Origin: Lanius collurio
Lineage: Eukaryota; Chordata; Aves; Passeriformes; Laniidae
Assembly (NCBI GenBank): GCA_020086605.1
Contig: JACBWW010000045.1
Coordinates: forward strand, 2,583,175 to 2,647,174
Direction: 5' to 3'
Length of the DNA stretch: 64,000 nucleotides
Shown: positions 50,441 to 62,190 of the stretch, piece by piece
Layout: each line of letters begins with the position of its first letter
Numbering within the stretch: the first letter of the stretch is position 1
Notes under the pieces: generated by a model
What the model was told of the DNA's origin: nothing
What the model saw: only the letters and a program-made list of their open reading frames with translations
Database searches by the model: none
Made by a program: the position numbers and the translations under genes

Positions 50441-51847
50441 TTTCACTGGAATCCCTTGAGGCTAAAAATGAGAATCCTCCTCAACTGATAAAAATCGATG
50501 TCCTCCGAATTCCAGTGTCAGGAGCTCAGCTCCACAGGGACAAACACAACAATTGCCCCAATTCCCCACTCACCTTCATTTAGGGCATCGCAATGAGGCA
50601 CAGAACTGCAAAGCTGAGGTTGCTGAGGAGGAGGGATGGAAACATTCCCTGGGCAGGGGGAGGATGCTCTCCCAGCTGGAAGATGGATCCCTCTTCCAGC
50701 TGTGACCTCATGGCTGGAGCACAAGAGCAGGAATTAAGTCAGTTTTAGCCAAAGCTTGGGCCAGATCCTGGGGACAGGGTGCACCATTGGAGGGGATGTG
50801 GCAAAGCATTTTGGGATTCTGTCACTGTGGCCCTTGGAGCCATCTGGATGGATGCCATGTCAGTGATCCATGGGTGCCAGCTGCCCCTCACCCTGCTGAA
50901 AGCATATTTGGGATTTGGGGCTCTATTTCCCAGTATCTAAGTGTTACTGGCCAGGGCTGTGTGGCTGGAGCAGTGTTCCCATCCTGATGGAGCTCCAGGA
51001 TGCCCAAGGAGCCGTCCCAGCGGGATGGGCTGGGTGGGGATGCTCCTGGAGCACTCAGCCGCCCTTAGCAGGTCTTCCCAGGTCAAGCATGTGTGCAGAG
51101 CCTCACTCTGCTCCTCCACACATTGCTCCTCCTCCCTAAATAAGGATCCGATTTAGTCCCGGGCAAGGGGAGCCACCACCTTCCACAGAAGGGAAATTCT
51201 CTCCCTGAAAAGAGGAGCTCTTTATTCCCAGAGCAGACAGTAGCTCTGCGAGGCTTCCTCCTGCACCAGCTCCCAGCTCAGCCCCATCAAAGGGGTAAAG
51301 ATCCACCCTGCTCAGCAGCCAGACCAGCCTGAGCTGACCCTGGCTGCAGGGAAGTTTGCTGGATTATTTGTAATGGGTTTGGTTGGTAGAAAAAGGAAAA
51401 TCTCTTTATCTTGGCAATTGAAACCGAGGGACTTTCATCAGTTCCTGGGCCCTGAGACAAAGGTGTGTTCTGGCAGCAGAGCAGATCCTGTCTCTGGACA
51501 AAACATGAGCTCATCAGGCTGTGAGACCCTGTAATGCTGTAAATACACAGACACAACAGACGTCTTCTTTTCCTCCAATAATATTCCCATTTTCCTTTCT
51601 TGAACCTGCAGACTACCCACCCTTTTCCTCCTCAGCATGTGTTTTGCAGAGGGATATAACCATATTTAACAGGAAAAGCAGCATCCAGCCCTTGCACGAT
51701 GGCAAAATGTCATTACCTTGCCCTCATCTCATCATTAGAAACCTGATTTCTAAGAAGCTTCACTGCAGAAACGCTGCTGGCTGTCTGAGATTGGACATTT
51801 CTGCATTGTGGAGTAATTTCTTACTTATTTTAACACTTTACAGAAAA

Positions 51848-51966
51848 ATCCAGGTTGGACAAGGTTTGGAGCACCCTCTGGATGGTGTCTCTGCCCATGG
51901 CAGGGGTGGAACAGGATGAGCTTTAAGTTCCCTTCCAACCCAGACCATCCTGGGATTCTACAATCT
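51848..51966 (+). repeat. CR1 LINE 3' end, sense
   Basis: ccaggttggacaaggtttgg, gtgtctctgcccatggcagg and agttcccttccaacccagac, ending in a diverged tail. Confidence 0.88.
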
Positions 51967-53249
51967 CCCAGAATTTTCCCCTTTCCTCACAGGATAAAGC
52001 CATTTAAAAGACTAAAATCCTATTACATCAACCCCCTGCAGTAAATAAACGCAGGACACAGGTCCCTCAAGGTCCCAAACTCAGATTGTGTCCAGCCCCA
52101 TAGAAGGACTGGCCCAGCACCCAGAGGAATCCAGACACAGCCCTTCCAGCCAGGCCACCCTGCCAAGGTGAAATCGGTGTTTGTGCTGCTGTGCTGGCAC
52201 CTTCTTGCTGCAAGGGAAGGGAAAAAAATCCATAATTCTTGGATAATCAGAAGAGAAAGTTCAGCTCTCCTGTTTCAGCGAAGGGAGCGCAGAGGATCCA
52301 GCCCAGTGGGATGAGGATGGTGTGACAGGAGGGCTCCATGTGGCTCAGAGGAGCTGAGGAAAGGCAACAAGGAGCCAAAAAGCCAAGGAATGGCAGAGGA
52401 ACCACTGGAAATTGTGTCAGGGAAAGCGAAGAAAGGCAGCTTGTTGGGCAGGCTGCTGACTGGGAACCTTTTGGAGCTGTGAGCAAATAAACCCAGGCCT
52501 GTTGTTGGAGTCCCCGGTGGCTCAGGGAAACAGGAGTCTCTTATTTTTTATGTTGTTTTTTTTTTTCTTAGCCACACTTTGTAAAGAACCAGGGCTACAT
52601 CAAGGACACAGCAACCTCCACCACAAACATTATTACTGGGTGAAAACAGCCTAGTCAGACAGGGTAACTTTGCTTTTCAGCACTTCATCAGCTTTTCTTT
52701 GCATCTAAATCTTCTCCATTGAAGCCAGCGCTGCCATTATCCAGCAATGCCCCTTCAGTGAGAGACCTGGGGCTCCAAACAAGCAGCATTCCCGCACTCC
52801 TTCAGCACCAAAGGCCGAGCAAAAAGCCCCTCTTACAAGTGTTAAATAATGCAAACTTCGCTGGGAAGCTTGGGGTGAATTCCATTGTTTCCTGGCTGCG
52901 GCCCAGCCCCTCTGGAGGCTGCTGGGGATGGGGAAAGGCAGAGCACACCAAGGGTTAAAGGGTGATGTAAATGGAGAGAGACATTCTCAGTGCAAACAAA
53001 AAGAGAGTCATGCCCTGAGGATCAGTGGCTGAATATGGGGTAAGGCAGTTCACGATTCTCTTCTGAAGGAAACATTTTAATTAGCTCAATCCAAAACAGA
53101 TACAGCCCAGAGAAGGCACCACGAGCAGGAAATGCTTTGTAAGTCTCAGAGGACGGTGAGGAGACAACGGCGGTGCTGAGCAATTAAAAACAAAGAAAAA
53201 AAAAAAGGGAAAGAAGAAAGGAGTGCGCCTTTAGAGTTCGGCCTAAAGG

Positions 53250-53730
53250 AGAGGCTCAGGTTTCCTTCCCTGCTCCATCCTGGAGAAGAATTCACTTGGG
53301 GTCCTGCTGCAGCTCGAGCACGACAGAAAGGAGCTGTTGGACTTGGAGGGGCTGTGAGGGTCCCCAAGAGCCCAAGGCAGCCCAGCCCAGGGGACAGGAG
53401 CGGCCGCTGGCTCCCACCTCCCCCGGCGCATCCCTGCGCTCACTCCTGGCTGAGGCAGAGCCGGTGCCTCCTCAAGCGGTCCCACGTTTGGGGTTTTCTC
53501 TCCCAGAGGATTGGAAAGAGCTGCTGAAACCCGACTGAAGCGAGTAACTCCCAACGCCACCTTCCCGCAGGTACAGGAGACTTTGTCGCACCCGCAGCGA
53601 GGGCTGGGCAGTGCCAGGCCGGGTGACACTGAGCACAATAAGTGTCAAAGCCATGAATAAGAGCCTTCCTGCCCTGCCTTTTATGCTAATCACCCGCGAA
53701 CGTCCCCTTTCCCCGGCATACCGGCCGGGC
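53250..53730. promoter_or_regulatory. CpG-rich patch with a possible minus-strand promoter
   Basis: A moderately CpG-rich region. At its right edge, read on the minus strand, the octamer variant ATTAGCAT (53690-53683) overlaps GCATAAAAGG (53686-53677), a TATA-like element. Transcription would then run leftward from about 53650. The first ATG downstream (53656-53654) opens a frame beginning MALTLIVLSV that looks faintly like a signal peptide, but it ends at 53472 with no recognised domain. Confidence 0.35.
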
Positions 53731-54150
53731 ATTCACTCCGATAAACCAGGCAAGAATGGCCCTTTGAAGCTCCACAAACCTCCGTGGACTTCAAAGTCCC
53801 ACTTCTGTCTGCTCCTTTCCTACTGTTCTCCAATACATCACTTAGGATTAGGAAATGAAAGAGATTAAAGCATTTCTCCTTTCCAGAGCCTCGGATCGTC
53901 AATAGAGCTTTGTTTACAGGCAGCTGCTCCGCTTCCCACCCTCTAATCCCAGCCCTTCCCTGCTCCTACCGCACCGGGCAAGAAAACTGGCGGAGGTTAC
54001 TGGGAATCTGCGAGGAGTTTCGGGGAGGATGGAGCGCTCAGAGGCACTCAGCGAGCTGAGCCAACCCCAAAACTGGTGTCCCAAGCTATTTCCCATCCCT
54101 CCACCTTTCCTTGGAGAAGCCAGATCCAGCATCACCTACTCCAGCTGGCC

Positions 54151-54195
54151 CAGCTTTCCATAAACCCACACAGCTTTCTATAAACCCGCACAGCT
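54151..54195. repeat. 20-bp tandem duplication
   Basis: Two units (cagctttccataaacccaca and cagctttctataaacccgca) differ at two positions. A partial third unit follows. Confidence 0.9.
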
Positions 54196-54637
54196 GGCAG
54201 CGGGAGAACAGAGGCAGCATCACTGTGCAGCCCCAGCTCCTGCCCTGGCAGCCTCCGACAGGGAAAAATCAGCCACCAGATAGCCCCAAACTGGAGGTTT
54301 GTCCTTAAAGCTACTTCCAGTTCACACACTCTGAGCCCTCCATGACCGAAATCAATTTTTATTGGAAAAAGAAAGTTGAATTAAGTGCAAATTCCATTGC
54401 ACAACTAAGATGTTTAATTTTTCAGGTAGAAGAGAGATTTTTTTTTTTTAATATCATAGTTCTGATTTTATCTATTCAAACAATAGCAGTTTAATCTCAT
54501 TTTATCTATAGTCAGTGGTCTGGAAGAACCCAACTCCTACAGCCTTACACAGAATTATCATCTCTGCAAAAATCTGCCAAAACCCCAAACATCTCCCCTC
54601 ACAAACCATTTTTTTGAGTCTTCTGCCTAATTAAAGT

Positions 54638-54653
54638 GGAAGGAAGGAAGGAA
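54638..54653. repeat. GGAA microsatellite
   Basis: Four GGAA-type units in a row. Confidence 0.85.
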
Positions 54654-57600
54654 ATAAACCCCAAGAAGTTGCAGAGAGGAGTTTGTTGTAAAGTTGTAAC
54701 CCTGGGCTCCGGTGGGAGTAACTTACTCGTCTCACAGACATTGTAGAGGTGGGGTGAGGAGCAGGGAGCTGCAAACCCTGGAGGGAATGGAGTTCTTGTC
54801 AGGAGAAGGCAGAAATAAAGCTCTTGCTGGGCCCCAGGAAAATCCCGATTTATTCCCAAGGTCAGGGGCTGAGATCCTATGAAAACACAACAAGTGGTGC
54901 CATAACCTGGGACAAAACCCAGAGAAACCTCCCCAAACCCCACCGTCCTGCAGGCTTTGGCTTCCCTACCTATAAACCTTTGTTTCTCAAGATTTAAGAG
55001 ATAACCTGAACACACACCGTGATAATCCAGCAAAGATCCTTCAGCTTTGGGAGGTTTTCCCATCAGGGCTGTGCCAGACCTCCCAAAGCCAGTGTTCAGG
55101 GGTTTAAATGAACACACAGGATGTCCCTCACGTCCAGACTGATAAAGATCCGCTCTTCTGACATCTCACGTGACTAAAAGAAAATGTGATGATGCCAAAA
55201 ATGCCAGGCCCAAACTCCTGGCATTTCTGACCTGAAATACCTGCTGGTATTTCCGACCTCAGTTTGCTGCACACATGGAGAATGGGATCAGTGTGGAGCA
55301 GGAAGAATGGTATAATGGAATGACAGGGTTTTAATTTGTTTTTTCCCTGCAGTAATTCCTGTTCTAACAAACAATTGCCCTGGATGAAGCTGCAGTCTGG
55401 CTCTTTGGAGGTGTCTTGGGGTGCTGGGAGGAGGAAATACAAGAATTGTAAACAGGATGCTCAGGCACCATAGGAAGTAACACCAAGTTTTCCTCTCTTT
55501 TCAGTCCATGGAGGATGGGATATTTGTGCAATAAAAGAGTAAATCCTCTGCTGAACCTCACTCTGAACAACAGGTTTATGTGAGGGATGGCTGCTGGGGG
55601 TTTGCTTGTACCACCCCTGCTAGGAGAGAGAATATTCTGAATTTTATCACATTAAACAGGGGGTTTATTCTGCTACATTCCTCCCCTCCTGGACTCATCT
55701 CCAGTTTAAATATAGGATTTAAAGCTTTGCCCTGCCTGAAATATAGAGAAAACTCCTTTGTTATCCTGCATTTACTTAACTTTTAAAACTATATTGCTTT
55801 ACTTTTTCCCAGCAAGGCAACAGCAGTGGTGACTGTGGTGTCCACGAAGAGCATCCCACTGCTTTAATCCATAGTGGAAAGGAAGGAAAGGGAATTTTAC
55901 ACTTGGAAAACTCAATCTGTGGACTCATCCTACAGAATTTAAAGCACATGGCTGGGTTTCAAAGCCACTTGTCAGCTTGTTTAAACACCTCAGGGTTCCA
56001 TAGGTAAACAAGCCAGGCTGTATTTTAAAGCCCATAAGTTAACTAGACAATTGCTGGCAGGCAATTCCCAGAGATTAGACACTGGAAAAAACGGGATTTG
56101 ACCTTGGGGCTGTCTGGAGCAGAGCAGGGAGAAAAGAATCAGGTGATGGAGCATCTTTTTTCCTGTGTGAGGAGTATCTGGGCCTGGCTACAGGCAAGGA
56201 GCACTTGGTCAGGAGCAAAGGTGAGAGGTCCAAAGGCACCTTCCAAAGCTGGGTCTTGAGGAACTGCCAAAATCCAGGCCAGGTTGCAAAGCAGGGTTTC
56301 CACTGGGCTCCCAGGCTGTGTGAGGTTTCAAAGGCCACCCAACCCCTCTGAGATCTGCCCAGCAGGATCCAGAGTGAAGTCTGGACCAGGAGAGGGTGGC
56401 ACACCCAGGGTTCCCACATCCAGGGAGTCACATTCCAGCATAAACACAAACTCTCCTGATGGGGATAACAGAGAGTGTCTGCACCGGGAGGGAGCTCCAA
56501 GCCAAGGATTTAATGCTTTAGGCCAGGGTTAAGCCAAGTCTCAGCTATTCCTCTTAGAGCTTGTGAGCTTTCCAATCCAACTCAGCTCTTCTTTAAAGGC
56601 ATTTACAGTTCAGGCAAGACCTTTCCTTACTTACACCACCGCAGATCCAAGGAAAGTGAGCTCAATCCCACGTTTGAGATTTTACTCCTGTCCTTCTCAA
56701 AAATTTAAATATTTGTTATCTTTATTTAGCTTGTTTCCCACTAAAGTTCATCTAACCATGAATTTAGAAGAAAAACACTTCCACAGGAGAGACCTTTGAG
56801 TTCCAACTCATCTTTTTGGATGTCCAAAGCTTGAAATAATTTGAGTCATTTGTGATGGGAGATGGGGGCATCCTCCTTTCCTGCTGCTTTACCAGGTGCA
56901 GAGGTGAGGTGCTGCCTGCTCCCAGGGTCACAGCACCAGTTTTTGGGAAGCCTGTGGTTCTCCAGGCATTCCCAGGTGAGGAACTTGCCCCTTCCACCTG
57001 GCAAAGCCATGGCTATTCCAGCTTTCCCAACACTTGCCATTTTACCAGCAAGACTGACAGCTTGCATGCAAGAACAATGGTCAGCAAGAGCTTTTCCAGG
57101 AGGAAAACACATGGAAAACATCTGATTTTGATCGTTTGCATCCCAGATTATCCCAAATCCATGCTTTCTTCTCCATTTTATTTGTTTCTATGTTGCCATT
57201 ACAACCTTTAACACAACTAGTGACAGGTTTGGAGCCGAAACTCCTCTATCAAGGCATGACTCTGGAAAAGATCCCACTCTTCACAAGGGTTTCACCTCCA
57301 AATTATTCCCAGTTGTAGCTCCTAAATTTCTTAGATTACAAGGAGATTCCAAACTGGTTCATATTTGGTTGGCTGGAGTTTGTAAGGAAAAGGTCTTTCC
57401 CTTCATGACCCATCTTTGCTCCACATTTCCAAGAAGTGCTGATCCAACTCACAAAACCTCTTCACTCCAACGAGGAGACTTTCCAAGGGAATATCCTCAC
57501 AGGCATTAAAAACCACTTAAAATAGCCAGGAGAGATGATCCAGGCAGTTCAGGAAGCACCTATGTCCAAGTTAAAGCGTGCTCACTTCAGCTCCACGTGT

Positions 57601-58178
57601 TTCCAAAGCTTGTTGAGTTGGCACAAAGTCTCGTAAGAGTGTAGTCCATGAGATTTCCCAAATTTCACATTCCAAACCTCCACAAAGTTCAGGAATGAAA
57701 AGCAGCTGCTGGTACAGCTTAGAGGAATCTTTCTTGGGAAGGTTTTACACTTGCAAAAAAAATCCCTCTTGGAAGTAATACCATATTTGCAGGTATTTTT
57801 AAGGGAAAAAAAAAGCAAACGTGTCTTTGGGAAGTGTTTTTGATAAACATTTCTGAGGTACAACAGTTTTCCACTTTGGAAAACATGTGTAAAGATGCTC
57901 TTACTTTCAATTAGAAACAAAGTCAAAGCAGCTCTTTGTTATCACAGATTTTGTGGATTTTTGAAATTCTTTTGCTTCAAAAAAGGTTGAAAATCCATAG
58001 AACTTTCCTTTGTGCACAGTTTAAAGCAAACACTAAAACCTTCAGCTTTTCTCCTCTTGTTACAGGTTTAGGGGAATATTTCAGGTGTTTCTTCCTGTTA
58101 AATTTCTTTCCAAACACACTGGGCCAATTCCATCTCAGATTTGAAACAAAAACCTTTCCAAGAGGAAAGTTGGAATTG

Positions 58179-58276
58179 TCATAGAATGGTTTAGGTTGGA
58201 AGGGACCTTAAAGCCCCTCTTGTCCCACCCCCTGCCATGGACAGGGACACCTTCCACAGACCAGGCTGCTCAGAGC
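58179..58276 (-). repeat. CR1 LINE 3' fragment, antisense
   Basis: gtcatagaatggtttaggtt, ggaagggaccttaaagcccc and ccctgccatggacagggaca, ending about 240 bases before the LPAR4 coding exon. Confidence 0.92.
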
Positions 58277-58489
58277 AATCACTCTCCTTCAAACAGGAGG
58301 ACGAGCGAGTGACGGAAAGAAAGGAAAGGCCAAACTCAGTAAATTCCGTCTTCAACTGTGAAAAATCCCAATAATAGTGGAATTTGTAATGACTCACTTG
58401 AAATCTAAATCCTGCTCTTGTTTGCACCTCCATTAACTTGGGAATTTCTCTTGCACAGCCACTTTGGGTGACAGGCTCAGGACTGACGG

Positions 58490-58513
58490 CAGTTCTCTCT
58501 CTCTCTCCTTTAG
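58490..58513 (+). other. Splice acceptor of the LPAR4 coding exon
   Basis: A CT-repeat polypyrimidine tract runs directly into ctcctttag. The coding exon therefore begins at 58514, about 150 bases upstream of the LPAR4 start codon. Confidence 0.7.
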
Positions 58514-58610
58514 GATGAAAGGATCCGTGAGGGAGATGCGGTAGGAAGGAGTCCAGCCACCTCCCTGGAATGTGTTCCTTCGGGAAGGGACGAGCTCCCC
58601 GCCTTATTTT

Positions 58611-58700
58611 ATGGATGTCACTGAAGTAGACTTTGAAGGCCTTTGGAAGCCCATCCCAGACTTGGCATGGGAAACCACAGCAACAACCATACCTGCCTGA
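58611..58700 (+). other. Upstream open frame overlapping the LPAR4 start
   Basis: The ATG at 58611 (weak context, T at -3) opens 29 codons ending in TGA at 58698-58700, in a different frame from LPAR4 and overlapping its first 11 codons. It begins [10 protein letters not shown], which resembles the mammalian LPAR4 N-terminus (MGDRRFIDFQ-type) as I recall it. It may be the remains of the ancestral start rather than a regulatory upstream frame. If translated, it would reduce initiation at 58667. Confidence 0.5.
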
Positions 58701-59713
58701 CAGATGATTCCTTCAAGTACAACCTGTACGGAGCCGTGTACAGCGTGGTCTTCATCCTTGGCTTGATCACAAACTGCGCCTCCCTCTTCGTTTTCCTCTT
58801 CCGGATGAAGATGCGGAGCGAGACGGCCATTTTCATGACCAACCTGGCGGTTTCAGACTTGCTTTTCGTGTTCACTTTGCCCTTTAAGATTTTTTACAAC
58901 TTCAACAGGCACTGGCCCTTTGGGGACAGCCTGTGCAAGATCTCGGGCACGGCGTTCCTCACCAACATCTACGGGAGCATGCTGTTCCTCACCTGCATCA
59001 GCGTGGATCGCTTCCTGGCCATCGTGTATCCCTTCCGCTCCCGCACCATCCGCACCCGCAGGAATTCCGCCATCGTCTGTGCCGGCGTTTGGATCCTGGT
59101 CCTCAGCGGCGGGATTTCGGCCTCGCTCTTCTCCACGACCAACGTGTCCAACACCAGCACCACCTGTTTCGAAGGGTTCTCCAAAAGGATCTGGAAAACC
59201 TACCTGTCCAAGATCACCATATTTATTGAGGTGGTGGGATTCATCATCCCTCTGATGCTCAACCTCACGTGCTCCTCGCTGGTTCTCCGGACTTTACGGA
59301 AGCCGGCCACCCTGTCCCAGATTGGGACGAACAAGGAGAAAGTGCTGAAGATGATCATCGTGCACGTGGCCATTTTTGTCGTGTGCTTTGTCCCCTACAA
59401 CTCCATCCTGTTCCTGTACGCGCTCGTGCGCTCCCAGGCCATCGCCAACTGCTCCCTGGAGAGGTTTGCCAGGACCATGTACCCCATCACGTTGTGCATC
59501 GCCACCCTCAACTGCTGCTTTGACCCCTTCATCTACTACTTCACCTCTGAGTCCTTCCAGAAGTCCTTCAACATCAAAACCCAGATCAAAATGGATTCTC
59601 TGTTCAAGACGGAGATGCCGCTCACAAAGACGGCGCTGCCGGCGCCGCAGGATGAGATCAGTGACCAGGCCATCACCAACGGAGGAGATCCCACATCTGA
59701 ATCCCATTTCTAG
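58667..59713 (+). CDS. LPAR4: Lysophosphatidic acid receptor 4
   Basis: A rhodopsin-family G-protein-coupled receptor of the P2Y group (P2Y9/GPR23) that senses extracellular lysophosphatidic acid at the plasma membrane. In mammals it signals through Gs, G12/13 and Gq. The 348-residue product is nearly identical to mammalian LPAR4 in the core. TM1 has N36, TM2 has LAVSD64, and TM3 starts near C90, which would pair with C167. The D114-R-F motif is followed by [19 protein letters not shown]6 has FVVCFVPYN (237-245), and TM7 has DPFIYYF (286-292). N-glycosylation sequons occur at N3, N7 and N162, and the Ser/Thr-rich tail suits receptor phosphorylation. I chose the ATG at 58667 because its context is strong (G at -3 and +4), an in-frame stop lies at 58634, and no ATG lies between. 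This gives an N-terminus about 20 residues shorter than the human protein. The coding sequence is in a single exon, as in other vertebrates. Confidence 0.97.
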   Translation: MGNHSNNHTCLTDDSFKYNLYGAVYSVVFILGLITNCASLFVFLFRMKMRSETAIFMTNLAVSDLLFVFTLPFKIFYNFNRHWPFGDSLCKISGTAFLTNIYGSMLFLTCISVDRFLAIVYPFRSRTIRTRRNSAIVCAGVWILVLSGGISASLFSTTNVSNTSTTCFEGFSKRIWKTYLSKITIFIEVVGFIIPLMLNLTCSSLVLRTLRKPATLSQIGTNKEKVLKMIIVHVAIFVVCFVPYNSILFLYALVRSQAIANCSLERFARTMYPITLCIATLNCCFDPFIYYFTSESFQKSFNIKTQIKMDSLFKTEMPLTKTALPAPQDEISDQAITNGGDPTSESHF

Positions 59714-60185
59714 GGAGATGTTTACACAGGGAGTTGTCCCCCATTAACTCCTGATTAACCACGTGGCAAAGAGCTCTTCCAGAAAATGGGGGTTCACACG
59801 TGGGGTTAATGAAGAAAAGCTGCTGGGGGATGGCAGATCCTCACATTGGGATGGTCCCATCGTATTCCATAGGTGAACACAAAATATCAAAATCCCAATG
59901 GATCTCCCTTTGGAGATTATGGGTAGGCAACAACACATGAATCAGCTCAGGAGGGAACAGAACAGCTTCTTTAACCAGAAGATGCCAACATTTGGCATTT
60001 TTCCCCCTCAGCAGCTGACATGGGACCAGTTGGGAAATAGAAAATTTCATTTTCTTAGAGATTCCTGCCAATATTTCCTGCCTTCTGGAGATGCATCCTC
60101 ATCCTCATATGTTAACTCAGTAACTTCCCACAATATGTATGTTTGCTTACAAAGGCATAATAAAAGCTTGTGGCTTTTCCTTACT
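59714..60185 (+). other. LPAR4 3' UTR
   Basis: Sequence between the stop codon at 59711-59713 and the poly(A) signal at 60159. It has no recognisable repeat or further coding frame of interest. The cleavage site would be 10-30 bases after the signal. Confidence 0.6.
60159..60164 (+). terminator. LPAR4 poly(A) signal
   Basis: AATAAA, the first canonical signal after the LPAR4 stop (446 bases downstream), followed by a GT/T-rich element (gcttgtggcttttcc). Confidence 0.65.
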
Positions 60186-62115
60186 CCACTGCCAGAGTGT
60201 AGAGCCTGGTTTTCCTAGAGACTGGAATTTATGGAGAGGTTTGAAGTGTAAATAACTGTTTAGCAATTAGGCAAAAGAGTTGCTTGGTGATGGCAAAGAT
60301 AATAAGAAAAAAAAGATAATTAATACTACAGTTTTGAAATCTGAAGTTTCATTTCTATCAGATTAAGCTGTCGTTTAATTTATTTGATTATTTTTAATGC
60401 CACGTCTGGGGAGGAGTAAAGGGATCATTAATGATCTGTTGCACCTGGGCTTTTATATCCCAGGGGATATAAATGACTATTTCTGGGAAGAGCTGGGCTG
60501 TAAAGTCAGCTGGAGAAGGGCCTGAAACCCCAGAATTCTTCCAAGGGCAGCACTCCCATATGGAACTGAGGCAGCTGAAGGCCCAGGAGTGCTGATCCCA
60601 CTGAAATCTGGACAAGTGGTATCAGAGCACCCAATTAAGGGATGATCTGGGATCATTTAATGGGTTTTTAGGGCCTCAAAGTAACTCAAAAACCAATTTT
60701 CTGCACTCTTTTCTTAGCTGGTTACAGCAACATTGTCTTGTTTTCCAATTAATTTATTACCTTTCCTTTTATTGACTACAGAAATATATGGAAAATTAAT
60801 TATTTGTATGTGTTGCATTTTACCACCTGGTTCCTTTCTCCAGCTCTTGGCTCGTGTTTGAAGCTCTACAGCCCTTCCCAGGCTGGGTCATTCTTAAGTG
60901 TAAGACACAGAAATGAGGAGAACAATTTAATTTGAAAAAAAATACAAAGTTACGAGTTGTTAGCTCAGCAATCTACATTTCCATGGTAAAGCTACTTCTA
61001 GGACTGTATTGCCAAAAAAAAGAGACAAATTATTAATTGAACAGATGTTTTCCACTCAACTCTATTTTAAGTCTCTCTGATGAAGCCTCGTGAGATATGA
61101 GAGCAACACCTCAAGTGTGATCATTTAGAGCAGCAGAGGTTTAAGTGTGAGAAGAATTCAGCTGTAAAATGTTAATGCTTCCAAGGGAATATTTATTTAG
61201 CACTGCATTCACTTTGAATAAAGAAGTCAGTGGCTTACCAAGGCTGGGAGACCCCAGAAATTATTCTATTTCAGCCCTAAAATGTCACATATTGGAAAAA
61301 AAAAATCTTATGATCAGCCCATTATACACAGAGAGCACGAGAGCAGCCAAAATACTCTGTTTCAGCTCTGAGTTACAGCAGTATTTACTGGAAACTTGCA
61401 CACAGGACTGGCCTGGGAGGATTTTCTGGAGATTGAGCCCTCAGACAACAGCACTTTGGAGCAGAAAAATGTGAAAACAAGGAGAGATCACTGGGAAAAG
61501 TTGGTGGAATGAGGTTGATGTGGTGGGAACAAGGGACAGGCACTGACAGGGATTTTGTCAGCAGCTGGGAAAGATTTACCTCCAGCCTGAGGTTGAGCTG
61601 GGCTTTAGGAAGGAGCAATATTTGCCATTTAACCAGAGACCATGTCAGGCAGTGCACTGCCCCTTTTCCTGCCCGTGCCCCTTTCCTGCTTGACCCAAAC
61701 TCTTCAGAGGGATTTTTAAAATCCATATTTGCTTTGGCTGATGAGCCCATCCCAACCCTTGTCATGTGTATTCCAGAGCAGTTCCCGTAACTTCAGATCA
61801 AAAGGCAAAGGGGGGGATCAGCCAGGCTTCCCCATGGGCAGAGTTCTCCCCAGGGAACAAATCCTTCCCCCCATGGCAAACAGGAGGGTTGGGGAGCCAT
61901 CAACAGCTCTGACACACCCCAAACCCCGTGAGAAATGGGGCACCCTACCCCAGCACCCTGCCAGGAGCTGGACTTAATGAGACACAAGCTGCATTTTTAG
62001 GGATGAGAGAGAGAAGAAATAGGAGCAGAAAGAGTTCAACAAGCTCCATTTCTAGAGGTGGGAGAGGGCAGGAATGAGAGTGAGAAGGATCCACCAAAAA
62101 ACTGAGGATGTGTTT
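60186..62115. other. No gene seen
   Basis: AT-rich unique-looking sequence downstream of LPAR4 with no supported exon. Confidence 0.45.
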
Positions 62116-62190
62116 AGAACCCCAGAATATCCCGAGCTGGAAGTGACCCACAAGGATCATGGAGACCCAGCTCCAGGACAGCCCCAAGAA
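62116..62190 (-). repeat. CR1 LINE 3' fragment, antisense
   Basis: accccagaatatcccgagct and ggaagtgacccacaaggatc match the copy at 5603, pointing to the same CR1 subtype. Confidence 0.75.

Larger units (their letters stand above)
47970..58513 (+). other. Probable LPAR4 intron 1
   Basis: Bounded by the donor at 47970 and the acceptor (a CT-repeat tract then ctcctttag, ending 58513). It contains the antisense LTR-like element at about 49.95-50.44 kb, CR1 pieces at 51848 and 58179, a CpG-rich patch at 53.3-53.7 kb and small repeats. I see no other gene inside. The minus-strand frames at 54.6-55.4 kb are unrecognised. Confidence 0.45.
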